A stretch of 64,000 nucleotides of DNA from Granulicella sp. (GCA_025408425.1 JANXYX010000001.1:124001-188000), one strand, 5' to 3'. Shown: positions 44,322 through 54,000, counted from the first letter of the stretch. Program-made: numbers and translations. Notes: generated from the letters alone by a model not told the origin.

Positions 44322-44375
44322 ATGTTCAACGATCAGCAAGAACCCAGCTCTCGCTCTGACGTCACCGCAAACAAG

Positions 44376-44404
44376 AAGGGCCGGCTGATCATCAGCCGGC
44401 CCTT
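44376..44404. terminator. Bidirectional terminator between NmrA-like gene and dnaA
   Basis: 13-bp GC-rich stem AAGGGCCGGCTGA/TCAGCCGGCCCTT with a 3-nt loop (or 12 bp with 5), A-rich before and T-rich after. Placed between convergent stops. Confidence 0.85.
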
Positions 44405-44425
44405 CCTTCTGCTTCAGAACTGCTA

Positions 44426-45865
44426 CTAACTCAGCGTCTCCATCAGCTTGTTGATCGTGCGGTTCAAGTCCTTGTCCGACCGCCGGTGCTCATCGATCTT
44501 CGAGATCGAGTGCATCACCGTCGTATGGTGCTTGCCCCCGAACTGCCGTCCAATCTCAGGCAGACTCGCTTCGGTCAGCTGCTTCGCCAGGTACATCGCA
44601 ATCTGCCGCGGAACCACAATCTGCCGCGAGTTGTTCTTCTGCTTCAACTCCGCCACGCGCATTCCGAACTGCTCTGCCACCGTCCGCTGAATCGTCTCGA
44701 TCGTGATCTTCCGAACCTGTGTGTCAATAAACTGCTTCAGGCACTGCTGCGTCACGGACAGCGTAATCTCCACGCCATGCATGCTGCACCAGGCGATCAA
44801 CCGCACCAGCGCGCCTTCCAGCTCACGCACGTTCGTCCGAACATTGCTCGCGATAAACAGCGCCACATCTGTCGGTAGCTGCGTCTGTTCAGACTCCGCC
44901 TTCTTCTGCAGAATCGCTACTTTCGTCTCCAGATCCGGTGGCTGAATGTCCGCGATCAAGCCCCACTCGAACCGCGAACGCAGCCGGTCTTCAAAGTCGG
45001 CCAGCTCTTTCGGAGGTCGGTCACTCGCAATCACGATCTGCTTCATGCTCTCGTGCAGCGCGTTGAACGTGTGGAAGAACTCCTCCTGCGTCCGCTCCTT
45101 GCCCGCGAGAAACTGAATATCGTCGATCAGCAGCACATCGACATTCCGGAACTTGTCGCGGAAGCTCGTCATCTTGTCGTACCGAACCGAGTTGATCATC
45201 TCGTTCGTAAACTTCTCGCCGCTCACATAGCAGATCGACGCATGTGGCTGACGGCGCTTCACGTCATGACCTATCGCATGCATCAGGTGGGTCTTGCCCA
45301 TCCCCACGCCGCCATACAGAAACAGCGGGTTGTAGGCCTTCGAAGGACGCTCCGCCACAGCCTGCGCGGCTGCCATTGCAAACTGGTTCCCACTCCCAAT
45401 CACAAACGCATCGAACTGGTACCGCGGATTCAGTTGCGACGCAGCACTCCAGTCAAACCGCGACTGTTCCGGCGTTGGCCCCGTACCCGCGTTCCCGTTC
45501 GAACCCAGACTCGTAGGGCGGTTCAGCTTCGGAGCATTCGGGCTGTGGCTCGGCAGAGGCGCAAAGCCGCCATCCTCCCGAACCTTGGGAGTGATGGGAT
45601 CCTGCTGTGGTGTCGTAAACGTAACGGTCTCGACGTCCAGTCCGAGATTGTCGATCGCCTCCTGGATCAGGTCGGCGTAGCGGTCGCCAATATGCTGGAA
45701 GTCCGCTGAGGGAATCCGAACATACAGCGTCTTCCCAGAGAGGTGGGAGAATCGCGTTGGCTTAAGCCAGGTCTCATACGACTGACGGTTGATCTTTTTC
45801 TCAAGAGCAGCCAGTATGCGAACCCAATAATTCAATACGGCGGTAGCCGTCGGAACGAACGACAT
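44426..45865 (-). CDS. dnaA: Chromosomal replication initiator DnaA
   Basis: 479 residues. Domain I (WVRILAALEKKINRQSYETWLKPT), a Pro/Ser-rich linker (about 90-145), the AAA+ core with YGGVGMGKTHLMHAIGH (K191) and VLLIDDIQFLAGKERTQEEFFHTF, and domain IV with the DNA-binding signature GGKHHTTVMHSI. It binds DnaA boxes and opens the origin. ATG with AAGGAAAC ribosome site. Divergent from rpmH across a 0.5-kb gap. Confidence 0.98.
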   Translation of the reverse strand: MSFVPTATAVLNYWVRILAALEKKINRQSYETWLKPTRFSHLSGKTLYVRIPSADFQHIGDRYADLIQEAIDNLGLDVETVTFTTPQQDPITPKVREDGGFAPLPSHSPNAPKLNRPTSLGSNGNAGTGPTPEQSRFDWSAASQLNPRYQFDAFVIGSGNQFAMAAAQAVAERPSKAYNPLFLYGGVGMGKTHLMHAIGHDVKRRQPHASICYVSGEKFTNEMINSVRYDKMTSFRDKFRNVDVLLIDDIQFLAGKERTQEEFFHTFNALHESMKQIVIASDRPPKELADFEDRLRSRFEWGLIADIQPPDLETKVAILQKKAESEQTQLPTDVALFIASNVRTNVRELEGALVRLIAWCSMHGVEITLSVTQQCLKQFIDTQVRKITIETIQRTVAEQFGMRVAELKQKNNSRQIVVPRQIAMYLAKQLTEASLPEIGRQFGGKHHTTVMHSISKIDEHRRSDKDLNRTINKLMETLS

Positions 45866-46364
45866 TCTTTAGTTTCCTTGTCTTTTTCCCTGTTCCAACC
45901 CAAGCTGAAACAATTCCTGCATCCGCAATAAAAGTCTGCGGCCTAACCAGTCAAAAGCAATGGATGTCCGGCCCCGTCACATCAACGGGTGGAGACGATC
46001 CTGTGTTGCCAGAAAACTCTCCGCAAGCTCCTGATCAATCAACCAGGCTGCGAAGAGGAGTTTGTTCAATGTACGACGCAGTGCGGAACAACGGGACGTG
46101 CAGAAAAACGTCTTACGAATCGGGTTCGATAGTAGCACGGAAAACCAACCCTTTTTCAACCTAACAGACCACAAAAAAGCAGTTGCACCATTACCGGTGA
46201 AGACTCGAAAACAGTCTGCACTTCGCAGCACAACCCCCGTCCCTTCTTCACCTTTTTCTTTGCCCCCAGCCGCAGACTCGGGTATACTCAGGGATTGTTG
46301 CCATAGCTAAAAAGACTGGTCAGGAAAATACACCCGCCAGCATAAAGTTCAGGAGTGCAGTCCC
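45866..46364. promoter_or_regulatory. dnaA-rpmH intergenic region
   Basis: Divergent promoter region of about 500 bp. I see no TTATCCACA-type box and no convincing gene in it. The rpmH promoter lies at its right end; the dnaA promoter was not identified. Small open frames here lack ribosome sites. Confidence 0.6.
46260..46288 (+). promoter_or_regulatory. rpmH operon promoter
   Basis: -35 TTGCCC and -10 TATACT separated by 17 bp. Expected start near 46295, giving a 70-nt leader with an AGGAG site before rpmH. Confidence 0.65.
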
Positions 46365-46520
46365 ATGCCGAAGCGTACATTTCAACCCAACCGCCGCCAC
46401 CGCGCGAAGACCCACGGGTTCCTTACCCGTATGAAGACCAAGGCCGGCGCTGCTGTCCTCAACCGCCGTCGCGCCAAGGGCCGTCACAAGATCGCCGTCA
46501 GCGCAGGCTTCCGCGACTAG
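46365..46520 (+). CDS. rpmH: 50S ribosomal protein L34
   Basis: 51 residues: [19 protein letters not shown], then [19 protein letters not shown] and a short IAVSAGFRD tail. This is the invariant L34 pattern, slightly longer than the 44-46 residues of many bacteria. It is the first gene of the rpmH-rnpA-yidD-yidC-khpB series. The 237-bp gap to rnpA holds no gene. Confidence 0.97.
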   Translation: MPKRTFQPNRRHRAKTHGFLTRMKTKAGAAVLNRRRAKGRHKIAVSAGFRD

Positions 46521-46757
46521 TTCTTCTTCCAGTTGCTCTCGGACAGTAATTTCCGCTTCCGATTCAATGCAGTGAATTAGCTACTTCCATCCGGATTCAA
46601 CCCCTACTTCTTCAGACTCGCGTAGACCGCTCCCTCAGGAGTTCCGGTCGCGCGAGTCGTTGTACCTTGCGCTGCACTCCTTGCTGCAGCCAGCTCCGAT
46701 CCGCAGCCACCTGCCCCGCGATAACATCGTGACAGGACGCCTCACCGGCACACATAC

Positions 46758-47213
46758 GTGAATCCTTCGCCCAACTCCGTCCTTCGCCTGCGCAAACACG
46801 CTGACTATCAGCGCGTCTACACCTCCAGCCGCAAGCAGTTCTCCAAACAAATGTCGTTCTTCTACTCCCTGCGTCCCACCGAGGGCCCCGACGGAAAGCC
46901 GCAAAGATCCGCCACCACCGGTCCACGCATCGGCCTCACCGTCGGTAAAGTCATAGGCAAGGCCGTCGATCGCAACCGCATCAAACGACGCATGCGCGAG
47001 TGCATCCGCCGCAACGCCGCAATCCTGACAGCACCCGTCGACATCATTCTTCATCCCCGCCGCGTCGTCATCGAACTCGAATTCGACAAACTCGACCGCG
47101 AGGTAGCCCAGGTCTTCCGCACCGTCCAGGCCGCCATCCTCAAGGATGCAACCAGGGATGCAGCCAAAGAAACGGTCAAGCCCGCTCCCTCCACTCCCAG
47201 GGCGGAACAGTAG
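46758..47213 (+). CDS. rnpA: Ribonuclease P protein component
   Basis: Small basic protein of 151 residues that aids RNase P RNA in tRNA 5' maturation. Signature GKAVDRNRIKRRMRECIRR (RNR motif) plus LRLRKHADYQRVY at the N-terminus. Start is GTG. The C-terminal 30 residues are low-complexity and longer than in most RnpA. Confidence 0.95.
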   Translation: MNPSPNSVLRLRKHADYQRVYTSSRKQFSKQMSFFYSLRPTEGPDGKPQRSATTGPRIGLTVGKVIGKAVDRNRIKRRMRECIRRNAAILTAPVDIILHPRRVVIELEFDKLDREVAQVFRTVQAAILKDATRDAAKETVKPAPSTPRAEQ

Positions 47214-47220
47214 GCCGCAC

Positions 47221-47451
47221 ATGAAGCTGTTTCTCCTCCGCGCCGTCTTCGCTTTCTACCGTACCGTCCTCTCGCCCATCCTCCACAGCTTCGGCCGCTC
47301 CCAATGCATCTACCTTCCCACCTGTTCGGAGTACGCCTACGTCGCCATGCAGCGCTTCGGAGTTCTCCGCGGCGGCATCATGGCCTTCCGCCGCATCGGC
47401 CGCTGCCATCCCCTCGCAAAAGGTGGTTACGATCCCGTACCCGACCGCTAA
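47221..47451 (+). CDS. yidD: Membrane protein insertion efficiency factor YidD
   Basis: 76 residues. N-terminal amphipathic helix RAVFAFYRTVLSPIL, then the YidD signature QCIYLPTCSEYAYVAM and RIGRCHPLAKGGYDPVP with three conserved cysteines. Peripheral inner-membrane helper of YidC, which follows. ATG starts 8 nt after the rnpA stop. Confidence 0.96.
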   Translation: MKLFLLRAVFAFYRTVLSPILHSFGRSQCIYLPTCSEYAYVAMQRFGVLRGGIMAFRRIGRCHPLAKGGYDPVPDR

Positions 47452-47591
47452 CCCCTGCCCCTTCTGTAAACAGCACGTTTCATCAGCCTGCATTTATCAT
47501 AGGAAGTGTCTGCGCCTGCGCAGATCACGCAGTCGTTCGTCTTTTCACACCCGTTCATCGTCTTTAAATAGACACAGATAGGAAGTTTCTC

Positions 47592-49403
47592 TTGGCAGAG
47601 TTCAAAAACCCCGGTCAACAAGGCGGGCAGGACAACAAATCGCTCCTCGTCATGATGCTGGTCATGGTCACCGTATTCTTCGGCCTGCAGTTCTACAAGT
47701 CGAAGACGAATCCCCAGACCGCGTTGCCCAGCGCCGCACAAACCAGCGGCCAGGCGAGCAGCCAGTCCACCCAGACCGCCCCTTCGCCCGCGACGGCACA
47801 GTTGCCCGCTGCTACAACCAGTTCTGCCTCCGCAGCTCCTGTCGTCCAGGCCACGGCAGACGCCACCACCATCGTCGAGAACGAACTCTACCGCATCGAG
47901 TTCTCCAACCGTGGTGGCCAGGTCACCAGCTGGCTCCTCAAGCGCTTCAAGGACTCTGACGGTAAGCCTCTGAACCTGGTCCACACCCAGGCCGCAGAGC
48001 AGTTCGGCTACCCCCTGTCGCTCTACACCTACGACGCCGGGCTCACGAGCACTCTCAACAAGGCGCTCTACGTCCCTTCCGCCACTGGCAACCTCGCCGC
48101 GCCCGCCACTCTTACCTTCAACTACTCTGATGGCAGCACCCAGGTCACCAAGACCTTCGCCTTCGACGAGACCTACGTTCTCCACGCCGACGTTGTTGTC
48201 ACCCACAACGGTGCTCCCGTCCGCACGCTCATCAGCTGGCCCGGCGGCTTCGGCGATCAGGACAACGCCCAGGCCTACGGCGGCGCACAGCTCGACACCA
48301 TGCGCGACAGCAAGGTCGATCACCTCGCGCCCAAGAAGATCTCCGGCGGAGAAACCCTCAACGGCCCGTTTGACTGGGCCGGCGTCAGCGACATGTACTT
48401 CGCCGCAGTCTTCCTGCCAGACTCCGCCGACTCCGCCACCGTCGCCGTTCTCCATGGCGATCTCGACGTCGCCAAGACCATTCGCCGCACCGGTCTCGGT
48501 GCTGGCTCGCCTTCCAAGGGCGCCATTCTCGTGCCAATTCTTGGCGTTGCCGTTGGCGATACCAGCAGCCACACCCGCACCCGCATCTACGCCGGCCCCA
48601 AGGCCATCAGTGTCCTCAAGGCTATCCACGCCACCAACCCCAGGGTCAGCCTGGAGCCGCTGCTCGAGTTCGGCTTCTTCGGCTACATCGGCAAATATCT
48701 CTTCCTCGCCCTCCAGTTCATCCACGCGCATCTCGTCGCCAGTTGGAGCGGTTCCTGGGGCTGGGCCATCGTCATCCTCACCGTCGCAATCAACCTCCTT
48801 ATCCTGCCCCTGCGCGTCAAGACCATGCAAAGCGGCCTGAAGATGCAGCGCATCCAGCCCCAGATGGACGCCATCAAGGAGAAGTACAAGAAATACAAAG
48901 TCACCGACCCCAAGCGCAACGAGATGAACGCCGAGATCGTCAAGCTGCAGAAGGACAACGGCGTCAATATGTTCGGTGGCTGTATCCCCACCCTCATCCA
49001 GATGCCGCTGCTCTTCGCCTTCTTCGGTATGCTGCCCAAGGTCGTCGAGCTTCGCCACGCCCACTGGTTCTGGCTGCCAGACCTCACCGCCGCCGATCCC
49101 TACCACATCCTGCCCATCGTCATGGTGATCAGCCAGTTCCTGGTTCAGTTCTATACCCCGTCCCCCGGCGTCGATCCTCAGCAGCAGAAGATGATGGCTT
49201 TCATGATGCCCGCATTCTCCGGCTACATGACCTGGAACTACGCCTCCGGCCTCGCACTCTACTGGTCCGTCGGCAACCTCATCGGAATCGCCCAGCAGGC
49301 CATCATGAACCGCACCAGCCTCGGCCGCGAGATGCGTGAGATCGCAGCCAAGCGCGCACGCCGTAAGGCCGGCACTGCTGCCACCATTCAGGGGAGGCGC
49401 TGA
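47592..49403 (+). CDS. yidC: Membrane protein insertase YidC
   Basis: 603-residue Oxa1-family insertase of Gram-negative type. TM1 is LLVMMLVMVTVFFGLQF, followed by an Ala/Ser/Gln-rich linker and a large periplasmic beta domain (about 90-360), then the conserved core LFLALQFIHAHLVASWSGSW, the cytoplasmic hairpin MQRIQPQMDAIKEKYKK and TM segments through MPAFSGYMTW and YWSVGNLIGIAQQ. The start is TTG with GGAAG upstream. A periplasmic domain implies an outer membrane, as expected for Acidobacteria. Confidence 0.96.
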   Translation: MAEFKNPGQQGGQDNKSLLVMMLVMVTVFFGLQFYKSKTNPQTALPSAAQTSGQASSQSTQTAPSPATAQLPAATTSSASAAPVVQATADATTIVENELYRIEFSNRGGQVTSWLLKRFKDSDGKPLNLVHTQAAEQFGYPLSLYTYDAGLTSTLNKALYVPSATGNLAAPATLTFNYSDGSTQVTKTFAFDETYVLHADVVVTHNGAPVRTLISWPGGFGDQDNAQAYGGAQLDTMRDSKVDHLAPKKISGGETLNGPFDWAGVSDMYFAAVFLPDSADSATVAVLHGDLDVAKTIRRTGLGAGSPSKGAILVPILGVAVGDTSSHTRTRIYAGPKAISVLKAIHATNPRVSLEPLLEFGFFGYIGKYLFLALQFIHAHLVASWSGSWGWAIVILTVAINLLILPLRVKTMQSGLKMQRIQPQMDAIKEKYKKYKVTDPKRNEMNAEIVKLQKDNGVNMFGGCIPTLIQMPLLFAFFGMLPKVVELRHAHWFWLPDLTAADPYHILPIVMVISQFLVQFYTPSPGVDPQQQKMMAFMMPAFSGYMTWNYASGLALYWSVGNLIGIAQQAIMNRTSLGREMREIAAKRARRKAGTAATIQGRR

Positions 49404-49426
49404 TCGCAACTTCCACCAGTCCGCAC

Positions 49427-50092
49427 ATGGCCGCAGCAGACCAGCTTGAGCCAAAGAGAATTACAGACTTCCTTCAGACGCTCACCACCAGCGGGCATCT
49501 GAATCTGGAGTTCAATATCTCCGCATGCAACGGCCATGTGCACGATGCCTCGACTGATTCGATCAGCGAGCCCGAAACTGCGTCCGCCCCATCCCCGGAA
49601 CTCTGCGTCGAACTCTCCGGCCCCGACACCCCGCTCCTCACCGACCGCAACGGCGAACTCCTCAACGCCATCGAGCACATCGCAGCCAAGATCCTTCGCC
49701 TCGAACCCGAGCACCACGATCGCATCTCCTTCGACGCCGATAGCTTCAAGGCCAACCGCGACCGTGATCTTCGTCTCTCCGCGGCTGCAGCAATTCAGAG
49801 CGTCCAGACCACCGGCAAGCCGTACGCCTTCCCACCCATGACCTCCCGCGAGCGCCGCCTGCTCCATCTGGCCCTCAGCCCCTCCGGCCTGCCCACCGCC
49901 TCTTCCGGCGAAGGCCCACGACGTTTCGTCGTCCTCTACCCGATGGACTATCAGATCATCCCTCAGCCAGCGACAATGCCTACTCGCCGCTTCCCGGATG
50001 CCCGCTCAGCTAACACCCCAGACCGCAGCACCCCGGACCGCAACACCCCGGACAGGGCCAGCTCCGTACGCAACAGCTTCCGCCGCCGCTAG
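49427..50092 (+). CDS. khpB: KhpB/Jag-type R3H RNA-binding protein
   Basis: 221 residues. An acidic middle region (KH-like: LLTDRNGELLNAIEHIAAKIL) and an R3H-type element (AFPPMTSRERRLLHLAL) match the SpoIIIJ-associated protein encoded after yidC in many genomes. The N-terminal Jag domain is replaced by a short unrelated segment. The C-terminus ends in degenerate repeats of NTPDR/STPDR and a basic tail. Likely a global RNA-binding protein. The ribosome site is modest. Confidence 0.8.
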   Translation: MAAADQLEPKRITDFLQTLTTSGHLNLEFNISACNGHVHDASTDSISEPETASAPSPELCVELSGPDTPLLTDRNGELLNAIEHIAAKILRLEPEHHDRISFDADSFKANRDRDLRLSAAAAIQSVQTTGKPYAFPPMTSRERRLLHLALSPSGLPTASSGEGPRRFVVLYPMDYQIIPQPATMPTRRFPDARSANTPDRSTPDRNTPDRASSVRNSFRRR

Positions 50093-50179
50093 CTCCGCTG
50101 TCCCGCAACATCCCACCAAAATTCTTGTCTTGTCGTTGGCCTCTGTCCGCTAATCTTTGCGGAGCAGCCACCTAGCCAC

Positions 50180-50728
50180 CTAGCGACTGGCGAATCGCCC
50201 TGCGTCATCCGCTCTGGTCATGCCAGCCTGGTACACCTGCATGTCCAGCTCTGGCTGCCCATCCAGGTACCGGTGCCACTCGTCTGTCTCCGCGACGTGC
50301 TTGAGGTAGGCATTGCGCTTTTTCAGAAACTTCGTCATGTGATCACGCAGCAGCAGAGACTCCGCCAGCTTGCCCAGCTTACCCGGCGCGGAAAATCGCA
50401 CCTCATCCCTCAGCCGGGTCCCATCATTCATCGCCGCAAAGTGGTGATTGTGTTCAAACGTCTCGAATCTTCCGGAGATCATCACATCACGAAAATGACT
50501 GTACGGCCGCCACAGGTCGATCAGGCTTTCATGCTTGAACGTCCAGCCAAAGTGTCGCCCTCGCCACGTCACCGTCTGTCCACCGCTGATCAGCCCCGAC
50601 GTCACTCCGTCGATCGCTTCCTCACCAGTGTCCGCACTGGCCATCAGATGAAGGTCGATGCTGGCCGACAGCCTGAAACACCGTTCCACCGGAGCCTGGA
50701 TCAACGTCATTGTTCGAATCGTTACCAT
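50180..50728 (-). CDS. SRPBCC-fold protein, paralogue A
   Basis: 182 residues. Starts VTIRTMTLIQAPVERCFRLS, a START/SRPBCC opening strand-helix, with RDVMISGRFETFEHNHHF and RLRDEVRFSAPGKLGKLAE later and the end HVAETDEWHRYL. These folds bind hydrophobic ligands (polyketide cyclase-like). The neighbour at 51001 is a clear paralogue sharing the C-terminal VAETDEW. Specific ligand unknown. Confidence 0.7.
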   Translation of the reverse strand: MVTIRTMTLIQAPVERCFRLSASIDLHLMASADTGEEAIDGVTSGLISGGQTVTWRGRHFGWTFKHESLIDLWRPYSHFRDVMISGRFETFEHNHHFAAMNDGTRLRDEVRFSAPGKLGKLAESLLLRDHMTKFLKKRNAYLKHVAETDEWHRYLDGQPELDMQVYQAGMTRADDAGRFASR

Positions 50729-51000
50729 GGGTTCGCCCGACCGCTTGCGCCGTTCATGGAGTGTAACCCTTGGCCCGTTGAAAAAACGTCAACGGAAAAT
50801 TGATGAGCCTAACAGATGCCCAAACCAGCACTCGAACCTGACCCATACCGCCGTTCATCGCAACACCTCACCCAGTTGGATGCAAAGAGCTTGGCCGGCG
50901 CTGATACTTCAATCAACCCGGATTTATGAAATCAGATATGCAGCCCGAAAATTTGTCGTTGCGGATCGATTCGCCGCAAACACATGCACCATAAGTCCAC

Positions 51001-51477
51001 TTATTCCGCCAGATCCGGCAGATAATCCCGCCACTCATCGGTCTCGGCCACTCGTTTCAACAATTGAAACCGCCGCTGAACTAACCCCGCAATGTGCGGA
51101 ACCAGCAGCTGTCTCGCCACCACCTGACCCACCGGCCCAAACGGCAAAGAGAACCGAACCTTATCCTGCAGCAGCGTATGGCCATCGATCTCGAAAAACG
51201 TATGGTCATGCTGGAACTTCTTGAACCGCCCTCGTCCCATCGTGTCCTGAAAGAAGTTCGGCGCGTCGTACGCCGTAATCACCGTCTCGTGGAACTGCGG
51301 CAACCCGAACTTCCATCCATGCCATATCAACTCGTCGCCAAACTCAACCAAACCATGCAGCTTGCCCGAGATCGGTCTCATCTGCAGCGTCCGCGCCACC
51401 AGCTCAATACTCGTAGACAGCAGGAAGCAGCGCTCAATCGGCGCATTGACATGAATTGTGTCGCTTACCGTGTACAC
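51001..51477 (-). CDS. SRPBCC-fold protein, paralogue B
   Basis: 158 residues with the same organisation as paralogue A: VSDTIHVNAPIERCFLLSTSIE, RGRFKKFQHDHTF, LLQDKVRFSLPFGPVGQVV and a C-terminal KRVAETDEWRDYLPDL. Tandem duplication is evident, with divergence to well under half identity. The 270 bp between them has no gene. Confidence 0.7.
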   Translation of the reverse strand: MYTVSDTIHVNAPIERCFLLSTSIELVARTLQMRPISGKLHGLVEFGDELIWHGWKFGLPQFHETVITAYDAPNFFQDTMGRGRFKKFQHDHTFFEIDGHTLLQDKVRFSLPFGPVGQVVARQLLVPHIAGLVQRRFQLLKRVAETDEWRDYLPDLAE

Positions 51478-51507
51478 GTAACAGACCCTCTACCTTCAAC
51501 TCTACTA

Positions 51508-51945
51508 TTATGGCTCTCCCGCCCCATCAGCCTCACCCGCGGTGCATTCAGCAGCGACCTTCCCAGTAGTCCTATCGGAGCCAGTCGCGCTATCGAAACC
51601 CGCCACCCCAACCTCCGCCTTTCGGTGGCACGTCTGGCACAGCAACTGCGTATTAGATGCGGTGTACCCATCCAGTGCACGCAACCGATGCAGCTCAGCG
51701 CCTCGTTTCGGTAGCGGCTCGCCACACTCGTAGCACAGCCCCCGCTGAAACTTCCACTTCTGGTCCTTCAACTTCCGCCGCTGCGTCGGAGTCCCCCGCT
51801 CATCGAACTCCAGCCGCTTCACCACATACCGCCGCAGCTGGAACCGCAACTCCGCATCCTCACCTGCGACTGCGTCAATCTCCCCGCGCACCCGCTCCAG
51901 AATCGCAATCGCCTTCGCACGATCCTCTTCACTCAGAGCAGCCAT
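51508..51945 (-). CDS. HNH-type nuclease domain protein
   Basis: 145 residues. A helical N-terminus (EEDRAKAIAILERVRGEID) leads to an HNH-like zinc element: CYECGEPLP, AELHRLRAL, then SNTQLLCQTCHRK. The two CxxC pairs bind zinc and H of ELH would start the betabeta-alpha-metal motif. Such proteins may nick DNA or be structural. It is followed by a low-complexity tail and lies just after thrS on the same strand. Confidence 0.7.
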   Translation of the reverse strand: MAALSEEDRAKAIAILERVRGEIDAVAGEDAELRFQLRRYVVKRLEFDERGTPTQRRKLKDQKWKFQRGLCYECGEPLPKRGAELHRLRALDGYTASNTQLLCQTCHRKAEVGVAGFDSATGSDRTTGKVAAECTAGEADGAGEP

Positions 51946-51954
51946 TCGTTCCCT

Positions 51955-54000
51955 CTAAAGCTCGACCGTCTTCGACTCCAGCAGCTTCGCCGTCCTTACC
52001 ATAAACTCATCCAGACTCACGCTGCCCTCATCGCCCTTGCCCCGAGTCCGCACGCTCACCGCGTCGCCTGCAGCTTCCTTGTCGCCCATAATCAGCACAA
52101 AAGGAACCTTCTGCAGCGTAAACTCGCGGATCTTCGCATTCATCTTCTCATTCCGCGCATCTAGCTCCACCCGCAGTCCAGCCGCTTCCAGCTTTGCCTT
52201 CACCGTCTGCGCATACTCCAGATGCTTCTCGCTGATCGGCACCAACCCAATCTGTACCGGAGCAAGCCACAGCGGAAACGCTCCGGCATAGTGCTCAATC
52301 AGTACCCCAAAGAATCTCTCGACACTTCCAAACAGTGCCCGATGCACCATCACCGGCTGATGCAACTCGCCATCCTCGCCCTTGTACTCCAGCTCGAATC
52401 GCGCCGGCAGATTAAAGTCGAACTGCACCGTCGACAACTGCCACATCCGCCCCAGCACATCTACCAGCTTGATATCGATCTTCGGCCCATAAAAAGCCGC
52501 TTCGCCCGGAATCGTCTTGAACGGAATCCCCTTCCGGTTCAGCACATTCGTCAGCGAGTTCACCGCTAGCTCCCAGTTCTCGTCCGAACCCACAAAGCTC
52601 TTCCGGTCGTTCGGGTCCCATGTCGATAGCTCAACCTTGAACTCTTCAAACCCAAACGTATTCAGCACGCTCTGCGCAAACTCGATGCACGCCAACACCT
52701 CATCTTCAATCTGTCCCGGTGTGCAGAAGATGTGCGCGTCATCCTGTGTAAAGCCACGCACTCGCAGCAGTCCGTGCATCGTGCCGCTGCGCTCATACCG
52801 ATAAACGTTCCCCAGCTCCGCATACCGCACCGGCAGATCGCGGTAGCTCCGCGGAGAATTCTTGTAGATCAGGATATGTCCAGGGCAGTTCATCGGCTTC
52901 AGCCGGTACTCCGCGTCATCAAGCTCCATCGGCGGATACATATTCTGCGAGTAGAATCCCTCGTGCCCAGAGATCTTCCAAAGCTCCCGCCGCATAATAT
53001 GCGGCGTATAGACCATTTCGTAACCACGACGGATACATTCATCTCGCATCCAGTCTTCCATCGTCTTCCGGATCAGCCCACCCTTCGGATGCCAGAAGAT
53101 CAGTCCCGCTCCCGCTACCTCCTGAATCGAGAACAGGTCGAGCTGCTTGCCCAACACACGGTGGTCGCGCGCTTTGATCTCCTCCAGCCGCTTGAAGTGC
53201 GCATCCAGGTCCTTCGCATTGAAAAACGCCGTCCCGTAGATCCGCTGCAACTGCTGGTTCTTCTCATCGCCCAGCCAGTAAGCCCCTGCAACGCTCATCA
53301 CCTTGAACGCCTTCACTCGCGAAGTCGAAGGCACATGCGGCCCCCGGCAGAAGTCCACAAACCCGCCGTTCCGATACAACGAAATCTCTTCCCCCGGCTG
53401 CGTAAACTTCTCGATGAAGTGGACCTTCATGAACTCGCCCTGCTTCTCGTAGTCCTCCAGGCCCTTCTCCCGCGGCTCTTCTTCCCGCACGAACTTCTCA
53501 TCGCGCGCCACAACCTCAGCCATCCGTTTCTCTATCGCGGCCAGGTCCTCATCGCTAAAAGGAGTCGTTCTATATACGTCGTAAAAGAATCCGGCGTCTG
53601 TCGCCGGCCCATGCCCCAGCTTCGTCTCCGGAAACAGCTCCAGAATCGCCGTCGCCATCACATGCGCGGCAGAGTGCCGGACCACCCGCAGCGAGGCCTC
53701 GTCATTCTCCTTCAACAGCTCCAGCGCCACGTCCTCCGTCAGCGGAGCGGACAGATCCACCAGCCGCTCACCCGTAGTGCCGGCGCCATACATCGCCGCC
53801 TCCGAAGGGGCATCCTCCTCCGTAGCCGTCACCGCACCCACTGCAGTCAGCGGACGAATCCGCGCCACCACTACCGCTGCAGCCAGTCGTGGCGAGATGC
53901 TCATCGCCACATCGTAGGCTGTCGTACCGCGCGGAACTTCGCGCACTGAACCGTCAGGAAGCTGAATCGAAATCGTCTCGTTGCTCACACTAGACAGCAT
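51955..54000 (-). CDS. thrS: Threonyl-tRNA synthetase
   Basis: 681 residues from ATG (MLSSVSNETISIQLPDGS); an upstream frame adds 12 residues. TGS domain, then the editing domain with HSAAHVMATAILELFP, then the class-II core: GLIFWHPKGGLIRKTMEDW (motif 1), MNCPGHILIYK (zinc cysteine), RYERSGTMHGLLRVRGFTQDDAHIF (motif 2), HRALFGSVERFFGVLIEHY (motif 3) and an anticodon domain. Complete. No T-box or other leader was seen upstream. Confidence 0.97.
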   Translation of the reverse strand: MLSSVSNETISIQLPDGSVREVPRGTTAYDVAMSISPRLAAAVVVARIRPLTAVGAVTATEEDAPSEAAMYGAGTTGERLVDLSAPLTEDVALELLKENDEASLRVVRHSAAHVMATAILELFPETKLGHGPATDAGFFYDVYRTTPFSDEDLAAIEKRMAEVVARDEKFVREEEPREKGLEDYEKQGEFMKVHFIEKFTQPGEEISLYRNGGFVDFCRGPHVPSTSRVKAFKVMSVAGAYWLGDEKNQQLQRIYGTAFFNAKDLDAHFKRLEEIKARDHRVLGKQLDLFSIQEVAGAGLIFWHPKGGLIRKTMEDWMRDECIRRGYEMVYTPHIMRRELWKISGHEGFYSQNMYPPMELDDAEYRLKPMNCPGHILIYKNSPRSYRDLPVRYAELGNVYRYERSGTMHGLLRVRGFTQDDAHIFCTPGQIEDEVLACIEFAQSVLNTFGFEEFKVELSTWDPNDRKSFVGSDENWELAVNSLTNVLNRKGIPFKTIPGEAAFYGPKIDIKLVDVLGRMWQLSTVQFDFNLPARFELEYKGEDGELHQPVMVHRALFGSVERFFGVLIEHYAGAFPLWLAPVQIGLVPISEKHLEYAQTVKAKLEAAGLRVELDARNEKMNAKIREFTLQKVPFVLIMGDKEAAGDAVSVRTRGKGDEGSVSLDEFMVRTAKLLESKTVEL

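Noticed and set aside
45964..46310. Short frames in the dnaA-rpmH gap
   Set aside because: No ribosome site or domain, and they overlap the rpmH promoter.
47448..49454. 668-codon minus-strand open frame opposite yidC
   Set aside because: It mirrors yidC for its whole length; composition is that of an antisense shadow in GC-rich DNA (acidic low-complexity protein), with no ribosome site.
49990..50080. Repeats near the khpB end as a CRISPR-like array
   Set aside because: Units are short, in frame and encode NTPDR/STPDR; there are no spacers.
50093..50179. Possible tRNA between khpB and the SRPBCC gene
   Set aside because: No cloverleaf or TTC-loop could be formed; no tRNA was found anywhere in the window.
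52732..53949. 405-codon plus-strand frame opposite thrS
   Set aside because: Arg/His/Pro-rich product with no domain; antisense shadow of a certain gene.
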